Shown here piece after piece: positions 11,781-22,096 of a stretch of DNA of 64,000 nt. The stretch is from Rebecca billardiae RCC1528 (Eukaryota > Haptophyta): positions 434,001-498,000 of the forward strand of contig OZ251229.1 in NCBI GenBank assembly GCA_965240325.2. The letters run 5' to 3'. The notes below the pieces were generated by a model. That model was not told the origin of the DNA and searched no databases. It saw only the letters and a list, made by a program, of their open reading frames with translations. A program made the position numbers and the translations under genes. Each line of letters starts with the position of its first letter. The first letter of the stretch is position 1.

Positions 11781-12948
11781 GGACGCGGGTGTGCTGGGCG
11801 GCGTGGCCGGGCTGACGCGCCCGCGGCTCGTGCTGCTCGCGGGGCCGCTGCCCGCCTTCGACGCGGCCGAGCCCGTGCTGCTGCGCGCGGGCGACACGCA
11901 CCGCACCACGTTCAGCGTGCGCGCGCACGGCGTCGGCCTCGCGCCCAGCGCAGGCTCCCTCAGCCTGCGCTGGCGCAGGCGGACGTCCACGTCGGACCGC
12001 GCAGGCACCGCCGCCGCCGCCGCCGCCGCCGACGCCGCCGCGCAGCCGGCCGATGCGCCCGCCATGGTGCGCGCGCCGCGCCCTCGCGCCGTGCGCGCCG
12101 ACGCCCGCGCCGCCGGGGCGCGCACGCCTCCGCCGCGCCGGTACCGCGCGCCGCGCCGCGCCCAACACACGCCGCGCGCCGCCGCCGACGCCGCGCCTCG
12201 CGCCCACACCGCGCGCGTGCGCAGCCGCAGCAGTTGGTGGCGCCGCTGCCGCCGCTGAGCGTGCAGCCGCAGCCGCTGAGCGTCTCGCTGCGGCTGCCCA
12301 CGCTCGGCACGGTGGGCACGCTGTGCACGCTCACGGCGCACGTGGAGAACCAGTCGCGCGCGCTGCAGGTGCGCGCGCGGCCTCGCGCGATCGGCACGCG
12401 CGCCCCGCGCCTCCGCCGCGCGCGCCTCCGCCGCCGTGCCCCGTCCGGCTGTGCGGCTCAGGCGCGCGCACGCCCCGTGCCTCGGCGCGTGCGCGGCTGG
12501 GTGCGTGCTGCGGCGCTGCGCTGCGGCCGCGCAGGAGGTGAGCCTCTCCTTCACGGACAACGAGGCCTTCCTGTTCGCGGGCTTCAAGCTGTGCACGGTG
12601 CGGCTGCCGCCGGGCGCCAGGCGGCAGCTCACGTACAACCTGATGCCGATCAGCGCCGGGCACGTGCCCCTGCCGCCGCTGCACGTCGTGGCGCGCGCGC
12701 CCAACGGCGGCGCGGGCGTCGAGCTCGTGAGCAACGCCGAGGCGCGGCTCGTCTTCGTCACGCCGCCCGTCAACTCGAGCGCTGCGGCCGCGGCGAGCAT
12801 GGCCGCCGCGGCCACGTCGCCCACCGCGTCGCGATCGGCGGCGGCGGCGGCGGCGGAAGCCTTCCCCGCGGGCGCGGGCGGCGGCGCGGCGCTCCCGGTG
12901 CCATCCTCCGCGAGCTCGTCGCAGCCGCAGCCGTCCCTGCTCGACTGA
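8701..12948 (+). CDS. TRAPPC11: TRAPPC11 (foie gras/gryzun), TRAPPIII tethering-complex subunit
   Basis: TRAPPC11 is a large subunit of the TRAPPIII complex, which activates Rab1 in ER-Golgi and autophagy traffic. Proposed exons are 8701-12066, 12231-12368 and 12535-12948, all phase 0, giving about 1,305 residues, close to the animal protein. Motifs in family order: 'PVPVVALVGEDD' near the start, 'LLKDGWWAKHAHAVPGAIG', 'RYEIKAAFAAHARRDLGSAE' and 'LGAAHCLWLARGHQAFG' in the foie gras solenoid, 'NVGMAAALYERALRAYLRDG', and at the end the gryzun part 'GFKLCTVRLPPGARRQLTYN'. Ala/Pro-rich loops and a run of about 21 glycines encoded by GGC (about 11716-11778) enlarge the middle. ATG 8701 is the first in-frame ATG; the frame is open slightly further upstream, so a 5' exon is possible. 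The C-terminal region past the gryzun motif is low complexity. Confidence 0.88.
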
Positions 12949-13495
12949 CGTTGAAGAGGATCAACTTGAAGACTGACGTTGAAGAGAACGCTCGCAAGGC
13001 CGGCGCGTGGCGTGCAGGCGCCGTCGGCAGCGGTGCCATTGGCGGCAGATGCCGATGCGGCTGCGCGCTGCAGCACCTCGCGTCATCCGACCAGCAGCTG
13101 GCGCGCATCATCTGATCTATGACCGTCGATCTGCTGGTGGCTTGATATGGTCCGGATGGCAAGTACGCGCATCAACACGCACGCATCATGATGATCGATG
13201 ACGATGACTGCTAATAATGACGCGACGCGATGTCTGATGATGATGACGATGATGACGGCGTCACGGCGACGCTCACGATATATATGATGACGATAAGCTA
13301 GCGCAGTTGATTAGTTGATCGATACGCGCGGCGACAACTACGACGAAATGATGGGACGCGACGATCGAGTCGCGATCGAATTAATAATTCTGATACGCGA
13401 TACGACTACGAGCGAGCCGTGACTCTGAAGTCTGATGCGGCCGATCAGACGGCGACGGGCGCGCCGCCCGGAGATCAGTGCGTCGCGCCGCGCAA
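12949..13495. other. Intergenic region between convergent TRAPPC11 and kinase genes
   Basis: Both flanking genes end here, so this holds two 3' UTRs. The 16-bp word 'gactgacgttgaagag' occurs twice (12943 and 12971), overlapping the TRAPPC11 stop codon. Around 13183-13295 there is degenerate GAT/GAC trinucleotide repetition. No gene seen. Confidence 0.5.
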
Positions 13496-14752
13496 TCACC
13501 TCGCCGCGACGGCGTTGGCCGCCTGGCGCTTGCGCGGCGACATCACGCGCTGCACCTTGGCGCGCAGCTTGGCGATCGCGGCGGCGCGCGGCGATCGCCG
13601 CACGAGCACGCCGCACAGAGAGTCGCAGCCCAGCTCCGCGCGCTGGCGCATCATCTCGAACTCGTAGGCGAGATGCGACATGGGCGGGCGCGCTCTCACC
13701 GTCTCCGCCCAGCAGCCCTGCACGAGCGCGCGCAGCTGGGGCGGCCACTCCGGCGGCAGGCGCAGCCGCAGCCCGCGCAGCGCGACGTACTCGGCGACCT
13801 GCTCGGCCGTGAGGTGCAGCCCGTCGTACGCCCGGCGCGCGCACAGCACCTCGTAGCAGAGGACGCCGAAGGAGAAGACGTCCGACAGCTCGCCGATGGC
13901 CTCGCCGCGCCAGCTCTCGGGCGCCATGAAGCGCGACGAGCCCGTGCGGCCAGTGAAGGCGAGGGAGTGCGCGTGCGGCGCCGCGGCGCTGGCGGGCGGC
14001 CGCTTGCCGATCAGCGCGCCGACGCCGCCGACGCCGGTCGACTCTGGCCTGAGGAAGCGGAACAGGCCAAAGTCGGCGAGGCACGCGCGGCCCGTGGCGG
14101 AGATGAGCACGTTGTCCGGCTTGATGTCGCGGTGCACGATCGTGACCCCCGCCGCGCCGTGCAGGTACTCCACCGCGCGCGCGAGCTCGGCCAGCCAGCG
14201 CATCGCCTGCGCGCACGAGTACTTGCCGCTCCTGCCGCGCACCGCGTCCGCGAGGCTGCCGCCGGCGGCGTACTCGAGGACGAGCGCGCCGAGCGGCGCG
14301 CCGTCGGAGCCGGCAAAGGTGTAGCAGCCGTGCGCCTTCACGATGTTGGGATGCTCCAGCACGCGCAGCAGCGCCGCCTCGGCGTAGAAGTTGGCCACCT
14401 CGTGCGCGGGCATCGCCGGCTTGAGATACTTGACCGCGACGAGCGCGCCGCCGGTCGGGCCGGTGGGCGCGCCAGCGAGGCGCGTGCCGAAGCGTGCGGT
14501 CGCCGCGCCTGAGAGCTCGCACAGCTGCACCTGTGCGTACGCGCCCTCACCCAGCTTGCGCAGCGGCGTCACGTCGGACGCGTCGAGCGCGGGCGAGCCG
14601 TCGAGCGCGAGCGTGGTCACCTTGGCGTGCTGGATGGCGGACATGTCGTCAGCGCCGTGCGGCGTGCGGAAGGAGGGTGTGTCCGCGATCTGGACGAGCG
14701 CGCGCAGCTGCCGCGCCGCCTGCTCGCTCATGGGCGTGGTGCCGGGGGGCAT
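13496..14752 (-). CDS. Protein kinase, tyrosine-kinase-like (TKL) type, single exon
   Basis: Intact Ser/Thr kinase of 418 residues. The catalytic elements are present in order: glycine loop GEGAYAQV (about 67-74), the lysine in 'LVAVKYLKPA', catalytic loop HRDIKPDN (about 207-214), DFG (about 227-229), 'SSRFMAPESW' as the APE segment, and 'LSDVFSFGVLCYEVL' as subdomain IX. The conserved arginine before the C-terminal helices ('VRARPPMSHL') is also there. The SDVFSFGV signature and the 'QGCWAE' motif suggest the TKL group, as in many algal kinases, but no accessory domain identifies a substrate. The frame opens upstream with a GTG at 14797; the first ATG (14752) is taken as the start. A basic tail rich in Ala and Arg ends the protein. 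Cytosolic location is inferred from the lack of signal or membrane segments. Confidence 0.82.
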   Translation of the reverse strand: MPPGTTPMSEQAARQLRALVQIADTPSFRTPHGADDMSAIQHAKVTTLALDGSPALDASDVTPLRKLGEGAYAQVQLCELSGAATARFGTRLAGAPTGPTGGALVAVKYLKPAMPAHEVANFYAEAALLRVLEHPNIVKAHGCYTFAGSDGAPLGALVLEYAAGGSLADAVRGRSGKYSCAQAMRWLAELARAVEYLHGAAGVTIVHRDIKPDNVLISATGRACLADFGLFRFLRPESTGVGGVGALIGKRPPASAAAPHAHSLAFTGRTGSSRFMAPESWRGEAIGELSDVFSFGVLCYEVLCARRAYDGLHLTAEQVAEYVALRGLRLRLPPEWPPQLRALVQGCWAETVRARPPMSHLAYEFEMMRQRAELGCDSLCGVLVRRSPRAAAIAKLRAKVQRVMSPRKRQAANAVAAR

Positions 14753-14939
14753 GGCGAGCGCGTCGGGCGTCAGTCGCGGTGGTCGGACGGAGATCACGAT
14801 GCACGGGCGGCGGGTTTACTCGCCCACAAACGGCTGCTTACGCCACCCCCTTCGCCACAGCTTTGCAAAAGTTGAGACCGTATCCTGGTAGCTATCTCGG
14901 CACCTCCGCGTCTCGCCGCTGCATTTCGACATTTCAATT

Positions 14940-15035
14940 CGGTTTATGCAGCCTGATCATTCATAATTTTATTACCGTCACATACATCCGGTTTATGCAG
15001 CCTGATCCGTTCACATCGGTTTATGCAGCCTGATC
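14940..15035 (+). repeat. Three direct 19-bp repeats next to a stop codon
   Basis: The word 'cggtttatgcagcctgatc' occurs at 14940-14958, 14989-15007 and 15017-15035. Spacing is 49 and 28 bases, so it is not a simple tandem array. The last copy overlaps the stop codon of the neighbouring coiled-coil gene on the minus strand. Function unknown. Confidence 0.8.
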
Positions 15036-16650
15036 ATGCCGGGCTGCTCCGAGGGAGCCGCGCGGCCCCCGGTGCACTGAGCGGGCTGCCCGGCGCCGCC
15101 GTGCCCGCCGTGCCCATGCTCGAGATGGACGTGCGCGTGCACGCGCGGCGGAGGGACGCCGGGCTGGCGCTCGGCCCCGCGCCGCCGGCGCCCTGAGGCG
15201 CGTCGCGCGGCGCGGCCCACGCCGCCGAGGCCGAGACCGAGCCCGCGCTCGCGCGGCGCGGCGCGGCGCCGGGCGCGGCCGCGGACGGCGCGGCCGAGCC
15301 AGGCCGCGCTCGCGGCCGCGCGCCGTCGGCGTGCGCGCGGCGCGCGTCGGCCTGGCTCGTGGCGAGGCCGATGCTGCGCAGCGTCGCGCGCGGCAGCGTC
15401 TCGCGCGCCCTGCGCAGCAGCTTGCCGTCCGCGTTGAGCGTGTCGGACGCGAGCTCGAGGATCTTGCGCGGCTGGTTGGAGAGCGAGAGATGCGGGTGGC
15501 GCTGCGCGAGGTGGACCGCCCAGATGTGCTCGGCGAGGCCCGAGAGCTCGCGGTACGCGCCGCCCGCCTTGGAGGAGCGGATGAGGAAGGCCTGGTGCAG
15601 CGCGTCGAGCATCACCTCCGCGCGGTCCGCCGTCGGCACCGCGGGCGCGTCCACGTACCGCTCGCCCAGCCGCAGCTCGTCGCGCCACGTCGCCCACATC
15701 GCGGCGATGCGCGCGGAGAGGGCGGTGTGTCTGTCCGCGTCCTGCTGCACGCGCCTGAGGCGCAGCTCGAGCGTGTGCGCGCGCTCCTCGGCGGCGTGCG
15801 CGCGCGCGCTCGCCGCGCGCACCTCCGCGTCCGCGCGCTCCGTCGCCACGATCGCGCGCCCCTCCGCGCGCACCGCCGCGCCCAGCAGCGCGCCCTCCGC
15901 CTCGTCGTGCGCCTCCGCAAGCTCCGCCTCGCGGCCGTGCGCCTCGGCGAGCATCTGCTGCACCGTGTCGTACCGGCTGACGAACTCGGCGGGGGAGAGC
16001 GCGTCGGTGTCGACGCGCGAGCGGCGGAGGAGCTCGCCGAAGCGCTCGAGCCACGCGCACTCGCGCAGCCGCCGCTCCTGCGCGGCCATTCGCTCCTGCG
16101 CCCACGCGGCCTGCGCGCGCACGAGCTCGAGCGCCGTGCGCAGCGCGCCCGCCTCCTGCCGCAGCTCGGCGAGCTCGGCGTCGCGGCGCTCGTGGACGAG
16201 CTGCGCGTGCGCGCGCTCGTCGTCCATCGCGCGCGTCGCCGCGGCCAGCTCGCGCTCGCGCGCCTCCTCCGCATCCACCAGCGTCGCCTTCGCCTCGTCC
16301 AGCTGCTCGGCGCGCAGCATCTTGGCGCGCGTGCTCAGGCTCACCTGGCGCGCGCGGCCCGCGGCCGTGTGCTGCGAGCTCGTGACGTGGTGGCGCTCGA
16401 GCTTGTCCAGCGTGGCGCGCGACTCGATGTGCGCGAGCGCCTCGCCCGCCTTGTCCGCGCGCCGCCGCATGCGCACGAGGTGCGCGCCCATGTCGGCGCC
16501 GACCGGCTTGCTCGAGCCCGCAGCCGCGCCGCCCGCCGTGCCCGGCCGGCGGCTCTCCGCGTGGCGCGGCTCGGGAGAGGCCGCCACGGGCGAGCGCGTC
16601 GATGTCGCACTCGCCTCGACAAAGTCCCGCGAGAGATGCAGCCGCGCCAT
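15034..16650 (-). CDS. Coiled-coil protein of unknown function
   Basis: A single-exon protein of 538 residues from ATG 16650; the frame continues upstream to 16719 but without ATG. The centre (about residues 60-330) is a long heptad-rich region dominated by Ala, Glu, Arg and Leu, with stretches such as 'RAEQLDEAKATLVDAEEARE' and 'ELRQEAGALRTALELVRAQA' that predict a long alpha-helical coiled coil. A more globular part follows ('AEHIWAVHLAQRHPHLSLS', 'ARETLPRATLRSIGLA'), then a Ser/Ala/Pro-rich, probably disordered tail. No signal peptide, membrane segment or catalytic motif is visible. Centrosomal, ciliary or cytoskeletal proteins often look like this, but nothing here decides it. The gene lies between two other minus-strand genes. 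Confidence 0.7.
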   Translation of the reverse strand: MARLHLSRDFVEASATSTRSPVAASPEPRHAESRRPGTAGGAAAGSSKPVGADMGAHLVRMRRRADKAGEALAHIESRATLDKLERHHVTSSQHTAAGRARQVSLSTRAKMLRAEQLDEAKATLVDAEEARERELAAATRAMDDERAHAQLVHERRDAELAELRQEAGALRTALELVRAQAAWAQERMAAQERRLRECAWLERFGELLRRSRVDTDALSPAEFVSRYDTVQQMLAEAHGREAELAEAHDEAEGALLGAAVRAEGRAIVATERADAEVRAASARAHAAEERAHTLELRLRRVQQDADRHTALSARIAAMWATWRDELRLGERYVDAPAVPTADRAEVMLDALHQAFLIRSSKAGGAYRELSGLAEHIWAVHLAQRHPHLSLSNQPRKILELASDTLNADGKLLRRARETLPRATLRSIGLATSQADARRAHADGARPRARPGSAAPSAAAPGAAPRRASAGSVSASAAWAAPRDAPQGAGGAGPSASPASLRRACTRTSISSMGTAGTAAPGSPLSAPGAARLPRSSPA

Positions 16651-16900
16651 CGGGCGAGGAAGCTGTCTCTTGGAGGAGCTCACTCGACGCGAGGCGCCAT
16701 GCTGGAAACAGCAAGCCAAGCCAACCGGTCAGGCGGTCACCGGTCGACGTGTCTTTTCATGGTCCGTTACTTGCGCATGATAAGAGTAGTTACTGTTTCC
16801 CGTGCCATGTGATCGCCGCGGACGCTGCTCACAGTCACTGTCCGAACAGGCTCGTCCGGCCAAACAAAGCCGCGATTCAGCGCGCGCAAGGCCGCCAAGG

Positions 16901-18910
16901 TCATCCGGCGGTGGTCGGGCGCGACAAGGCCTGCTCGCGCTCGCGTGGTGTGAGCGGCTGCTCGTGGAAGTCCTCCTCGCCGCCCACCGCCGTCTGCGGA
17001 GGGTTCATATCCGGCGCCGTCTTTGGCCTCCGAACGCCGCCGCCCGGCCTGCTCGCCGCCCTGGCTAGCCGGGCGTTTCGCCTCTGCGCCACCTGCGTCT
17101 GCACGAGGTCGAGCCTCTGCAGCTTCTTCTCGGACTCCATGCTGGCCTTCTTCATGTCCGCCTTGGTCTTCTTCTCCTTCACCTCGTCCTTGCACTCGAG
17201 GATGGCCCAGGAGCAGCCCTTGAGCGCGAGCACGATCAGCACGGCGATCAGCTCGGCCGAGAGCGTCGCCTGCAGCAGCCGCGGGTAGCCGATGTTGCTC
17301 GCGCCCTGCGCATGCGCGCGAGGGTGGGCGGGGAGCGCGCGTCACACGGCGCGGCCGCGCCACTCGGCCGCTCCGGCGCGCGAGGCGCCGCCGCCGCGCC
17401 CGCGCGCGCGCGTGCCTTGATGCAGACTGGCTCGACCTGCAGGTTGTCGCTGCACACGGGGTAGAGGAAGTTGAGCCCGTCCAGGTCGTCCTCGGTGAGG
17501 CACGTCTTCGGGTTGCGCGGGAGGAAGGCCTGCATCACCGAGTTTGCGTCGTAGCCGTCGTCCTTGGAGACCGCGCCCCACGGCGCCGAGCAGTTGTACG
17601 CGTCGCGGTCCGAGACGAAGTTGTACTCGGGGAACTGGTCGGGGTGGTCGAAGCCGAGCACGTGGCCGATCTCGTGCACCGCCGCCGCCTCGAAGTCGTA
17701 GCACTCCCAGCACGGCAGGAACACGTCGTGCAGCAGCAGCATCGGCAGCAGCAGCCCGAAGATCACCAGCACCACGTACGACAGCTTGAACTGGTGCAGA
17801 AACACGTCAGACACGGCGAAGAGCGCGTCGTCCAGCTCGATCTCGAACTTCTCGAGCTCGTCGAGCGCGCTGATCTTGCGCGTCCTGCGGGCGGCGGCCG
17901 CCGCGCGCCGCGGGGGCGGCGCGGGGCGCGAGCTCAGCGCGCGCGCGCCGCGCGCCGCGCGCGGCCGGTGCGGCCCGCGCCCGGCGGCGCGCGCACTTGA
18001 TGAACTGCTTGAAGATGCGCCAGATCTCGCCGCCGTTGTTGATGATCTCCTCCAGGTCGACGACGCCGTCCTGGTCCGCGTCGAAGGCGATGAGCATGTT
18101 GTAGATGAAGATCCGCGTGAGCTGGAACACCGCGTACACCGTGATGATCGCCGAGAAGAGGAAGAGCACGCCGAGCACGACGCCGACGATCGCGACGACC
18201 GGCAGCCCGTTCGCCTCCATCGTGTGGAAGAGCGAGCAGAAGGTGGCGTCGATGTACCAGCAGAGGTCGGTGCCGAACTGCAGCTCGACGTTGCGCAGGC
18301 TGCCGCCGCCCGCCTTCAGGTTGTTCGTCGAGAGCGGCTTGCTCGCGATCGCCTCGGGCACGACGCGCGCGCCCGAGTGGTCCTCGGGCGTCGACTGGAA
18401 GAGCGAGATCACAATCTCGGCGAGCGGGCAGGTGCGGCAGCGCGTGGAGGTGCACGCGGCGTCGGGCACGTCCTCCCACATGTCCTCGCCGGTGCAGATG
18501 CTCGTCACGTCGGTGAAGTAGATGTTCCGGTTGTTCCCCTCCCACGTCGCAAACGCGTTCTGCATGACGGCCTTGATCGCGTCGCAGTTGACAAACTCGT
18601 ACGCCTTAATCGTGGTCAGGTCGTTGCCCTCGGCGAACTTGGGCACCATGTCGGCGCAGAACTCCTCGTCGTACGCGTACGTGATCCCGCCGCCGAGCCC
18701 GTACTCCGAGCGCAGCGTCGGCGCCACAGACCACCTGTACACGGGCGGGCGGCCGTCAATGTTGGCGTGGTTGACGAGCTCGGTGATCGTCTCGATCTCC
18801 ACGTCCTCGTCGCGCAGCAGCTGCGCCGGGAAGAGGACCCACGCGTGGCAGGGCCATGTGGCGACGAGCAGCAGCAGCGCCGCGCTGACGGCGCGCCCAC
18901 CGGCCCGCAT
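16901..18910 (-). CDS. Membrane matrixin (M10-type metalloprotease) interrupted by TM-EF-hand-TM insert
   Basis: Predicted zinc endopeptidase of 595 residues. Proposed exons: 18910-17997, 17884-17416, 17305-16901; the second intron has a GC-AG boundary. An N-terminal signal peptide ('AALLLLVATWPCHAWV') leads to the first half of a matrixin fold ('GGGITYAYDEEF', 'MQNAFATWEGNN', 'LCWYIDATFC'). Instead of running on to the active site, the chain has a membrane span (about 230-270), a canonical EF-hand loop DADQDGVVDLEE (about 273-284), a helical stretch and a second span (about 339-361). Only then come HEIGHVLGFDH (375-385), the complete HExxHxxGxxH zinc site, and a Met-turn 'SVMQAF'. A third span (about 474-497) leads to a charged tail. 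This topology puts both protease halves outside and the EF-hand in the cytosol. Splice joins keep the frame throughout. Substrate unknown; gametolysin-like cell-wall proteases of green algae share the HExxH family. Confidence 0.8.
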
Positions 18911-19182
18911 GGTCCGCCACGAGCCCAGCCACCGAGCGCCCGCGAGCTGGACCAGGGCAGGCCGCCACCGTGAAAGCTGCTACTGTATGCAGGTCCCCGC
19001 CGCGCTGGGCCCCGGTCGGAATGCAACCGTCAACGGCGGAGTCCGGGGGTTGCCGTCCGGCTTGGAAAAACTTGAAGACGATGGCGGCCGTGTGATCCGA
19101 AGCGGAAAGCACTGCGGCAAACCCTCACATCGCCCAGGGACGGCAGCTCGGGAGCCACGCGTCGACGCACGGCCCCGCCGCG
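18911..19182. promoter_or_regulatory. Divergent promoter region, matrixin / ING-SGF29
   Basis: The 272 bases separate two start codons pointing away from each other, so both 5' regulatory regions must lie here or overlap the genes. No TATA box or recognisable repeated motif was found. Confidence 0.45.
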
Positions 19183-20600
19183 ATGACGACGCAGCCGACG
19201 ATCTCGTACCTCGATGCGTTCCTCTCCGCCGCCGAGGACGCGCCGCAGGACCTCCGCCGCAACCTGCAGCACATGCGCGCACTCGACACGGAGGGCCAGG
19301 ACTTGGTCGAGCGCATCCGCAAGCTCGCCAAGGTGCACGTCACGCGCGCGAAGCGCTCGGTCGCCGACGGCGTCGAGCCGTCCGAAGAGCTCCTCCACAA
19401 GGTGCGCGGGCTCCACCGCAAGATGGAGGAGATCGGCAACGAGAAGGTCAACCTCGCGACTCAGATCCATGACATGGTGCGAGCGCGCGCGCGCGCCGTG
19501 TGCCGCCTCGCCGCGCCACTGGCGGCGTGCGCCGATCCCTCCGCCCGCGCGACCGTGCGCCCGGCTGCCACGCGCACAGGTCGATCGCCACATGCGCCGG
19601 CTGAACGAAGACCTGGCCAAGTTCGAGCAGGAGCTCGACGAGCGGGGCAAGCTGAAGGGCGCCACGGTCGCGGGCGCGGCCGGGAGCGCGGCTGCGGACG
19701 GCGGCGCGGGGCCGGACGGCGCGGAGGACGGCGCGGTGGCGGGCGGCGGCGGCGGCGCGGGCGGCGGCGCGCAGGTCTCGAAGAAGGGCCGCGGCTCGTC
19801 CAAGCGCCGAAGTGGCAAGGGCGCCAAGGCGAACACCGCCGCGGCCGACGCGGCGGCCTCGAGCGCCGCGCCCAAGGCATATCGCTCAGGCTCTGCGTCC
19901 GGCGCGCGCGCGCCCACCAAGCGCAAGAGCGAGTCGCTGGAGCTCGACCTCGACCTGGGGCCGGAGCTGATCGAGGAGGCGACGCCCGGGCAGGAGCTGC
20001 TGTACCCCGCGTTCCAGCTGCCGCTCGCGAGCAAGGAGGACGCGAGCAAGCCGCTGTGCGGCGCGATCCCCGCGGAGGACGGCGCGACGCACCCGGCGGG
20101 CGCCAAGGTGGCCGCGCGCGTCTCGCAGCCCAAGGTGGTGCCGCAGGAGTGGATCCTGGCCACCGTGTCCAAGTGGGCGGCGTCGGCGGGCAAGTACATC
20201 GTCACCGACGACGACGATCCGTCGGGGCAGACGGTGCACACGCTCCCGCCCAGCGCGCTCGCCGCGCTGCCCGTCTCGGAGCCGCCCACGTTCACGCGCG
20301 CGCACGAGTACAAGGAGGGCACGACCGTTCTCGGAATGTACCCGGACACCACGTGCTTCTACAAGGCGGTGGTCACGATCGCGCCGAGCAAGCGGGTGCG
20401 CGCGGCGCGCGCGCGGCGCGCCGCCGCCGCCGCCGCGCGCTCACGCCTGCCGCGCGCGCCCCGCCCCGCCTCCCGCGCGCCCCGCGTGTCAGCGAGAGCG
20501 CGACTACATTGTCGAGTTTGAGGACGACGTGGACATCAACGGCCACCCGACCGTCAAGCGCGTGCCTGTCAAGTACGTCGTGCCGTGGCCCTCGCGCTAG
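19183..20600 (+). CDS. ING-like N-terminus fused to SGF29 tandem-Tudor domain
   Basis: A 405-residue chromatin protein. Exons 19183-19476, 19580-20395 and 20493-20600 join in phase 0. Residues about 8-125 resemble the helical N-terminus of ING tumour suppressors, which binds histone acetyltransferase or deacetylase complexes ('YLDAFLSAAEDAPQDLRRNL', 'LDTEGQDLVERI', 'VDRHMRRLNEDLAKFEQEL'). After a Gly/Ala and Lys/Ser-rich linker comes, at about 275-404, the SGF29 C-terminal domain: 'PQEWILATVSKW', 'HTLPPSALAALP', 'GTTVLGMYPDTTCFYKAVV' and 'DYIVEFEDD', with the aromatic and acidic residues that in SGF29 read H3K4me2/3. ING proteins normally end in a PHD finger reading the same mark; none is present. 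The protein could be the SGF29 subunit of this alga's SAGA complex, with the ING-like helices serving as its coiled coil. The upstream ATG context is clean and conservation starts at once. Confidence 0.82.
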
Positions 20601-21179
20601 GGGTCGGCGCGGGTGCCGGGCGTGTCTGTGCAGATCGCGCGCGAGGGGAACGACTGGCGCAACCAGCTGGGCCGTGGGTGGGCGGCAGCAGCACGGGCCA
20701 CTGGCGGCCGTGATCGGCGCCCGTGATCATCGTTGCGGTGTCACGGTAGAACGCGCCGTACTTTTTTTGGCGCTTGCGCACGCAGCTCATCATGGGCGCA
20801 GCCGCACCCCGGACCTCCTGTTCTGCGCACTCGGCGGCCGGCGGCGGAAGGGAGTAAGCTATACGGCGGACGGACCGACGATCCGCCAGCATCGTCGTCA
20901 TCTGACTACCAGCGTCGCGTCACGACGCCGTCGTGTCGGACTCACTCGTGACGGTGTCTCGTCACTCGTGACTCTCGTGAAGTCGTGAGTCGTGATCGTC
21001 AGACCATCAGGCGCATCACTGACTTAGTAGCCGTGACTACCAGTCGCGTCAATAATTGTCGTCACTCCATGATCTCATCGATCATCAGCACATCATCGTC
21101 ATCATCACAGTAGTCAGATGAGCTCGCGGCGCGTCAGACTGCGCCATGCCATGCCATATAGTAGCGCGCATGCCCGTCG
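20601..21179. other. Convergent intergenic region
   Basis: Two genes end into this stretch. It contains probable 3' UTRs, with many short 'cgtgact'/'gtcgtgac' words between about 20930 and 21060. No gene or repeat family recognised. Confidence 0.45.
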
Positions 21180-22065
21180 TCAGTCCAAGGTCAGGTCAAT
21201 GACATCCGAGCTGCCGCTGCGGCCGCCATTCGGACCGTTGCTCCCGGCCGGGCGCGCGCCGCCTCCGCCGTTCGCAGCAGCCGTACGAGCGGGGGTCGTG
21301 GGCGGGTGCGCAGGCTGGCGCGCGCCCCCGGGCGGAGTCTGTTTCTGCTTCTTCTGCGGGGGCTGGCTCGCGCCCGCGGCACCAGCGTAGCGGCGCGCTG
21401 CGGCCTGTTGAGTTTGACGGAGTCGAGCAGCGGCGGACGCCGCAGCGGCGTCGGCAGCCGCCCGCGCAACAGCAGTGGCGTCGGCAGCCGCCCGCGCAAC
21501 AGCAGCGGCGTCGGCAGCCGCCCGCGCAACAGCAGCGGCCGCCGTCTGGTTGGGCGTCAAGCGCTGGACAGCAACTGCTCCCGTGCCGCTGGCGCCGCGA
21601 GTGGCGCCGCGAGCTGGCGCCGGTCCCACCCTCGGTGGCGGCGCGGACGGCTGCGGCTGCGGCTGCTGCGGCTGCTGCGGCTGCTGCGCGGATGGCCCGG
21701 CGGTCGGCGCCTGCTCGGCCGCAGCCAAGGCCGCGGAGCGGTGCTCGAGCAGCCTCGCGCCCGCGCGCACGCGCGTCGCGCGTGCCGCCGCCGATCCGGC
21801 GGGCGCGACACGGCTGGCGCTGGCCTCGCGCGCGGCGGCCGCGACCCTGTGCTGCAGCATGCGCGCCAGCGCAGGCATGTCCGTCTCCTCGAGCGTGTCA
21901 AAGAGACCCGACGTCTCGCCGTCGCCGCAGCGCACGCCGATCATGCGCTGGTAGTCCGCCGCGGACGTGACAAACACGGGCAGCTCAAAGCGCTCCGCCT
22001 CCGCCTCCGCCTCCGCACGCAGCGGCACCGGCGGCTGTGGCGGCTGCGAAGGCTCGGCGGCGGCG

Positions 22066-22096
<31 letters not shown>

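Noticed and set aside
9942-13076. Minus-strand open frame of 1,044 codons opposite TRAPPC11
   Set aside because: Ser/Ala/Arg-rich shadow of a very GC-rich gene; no domain, and the plus strand has a clear TRAPPC11 match with sensible introns.
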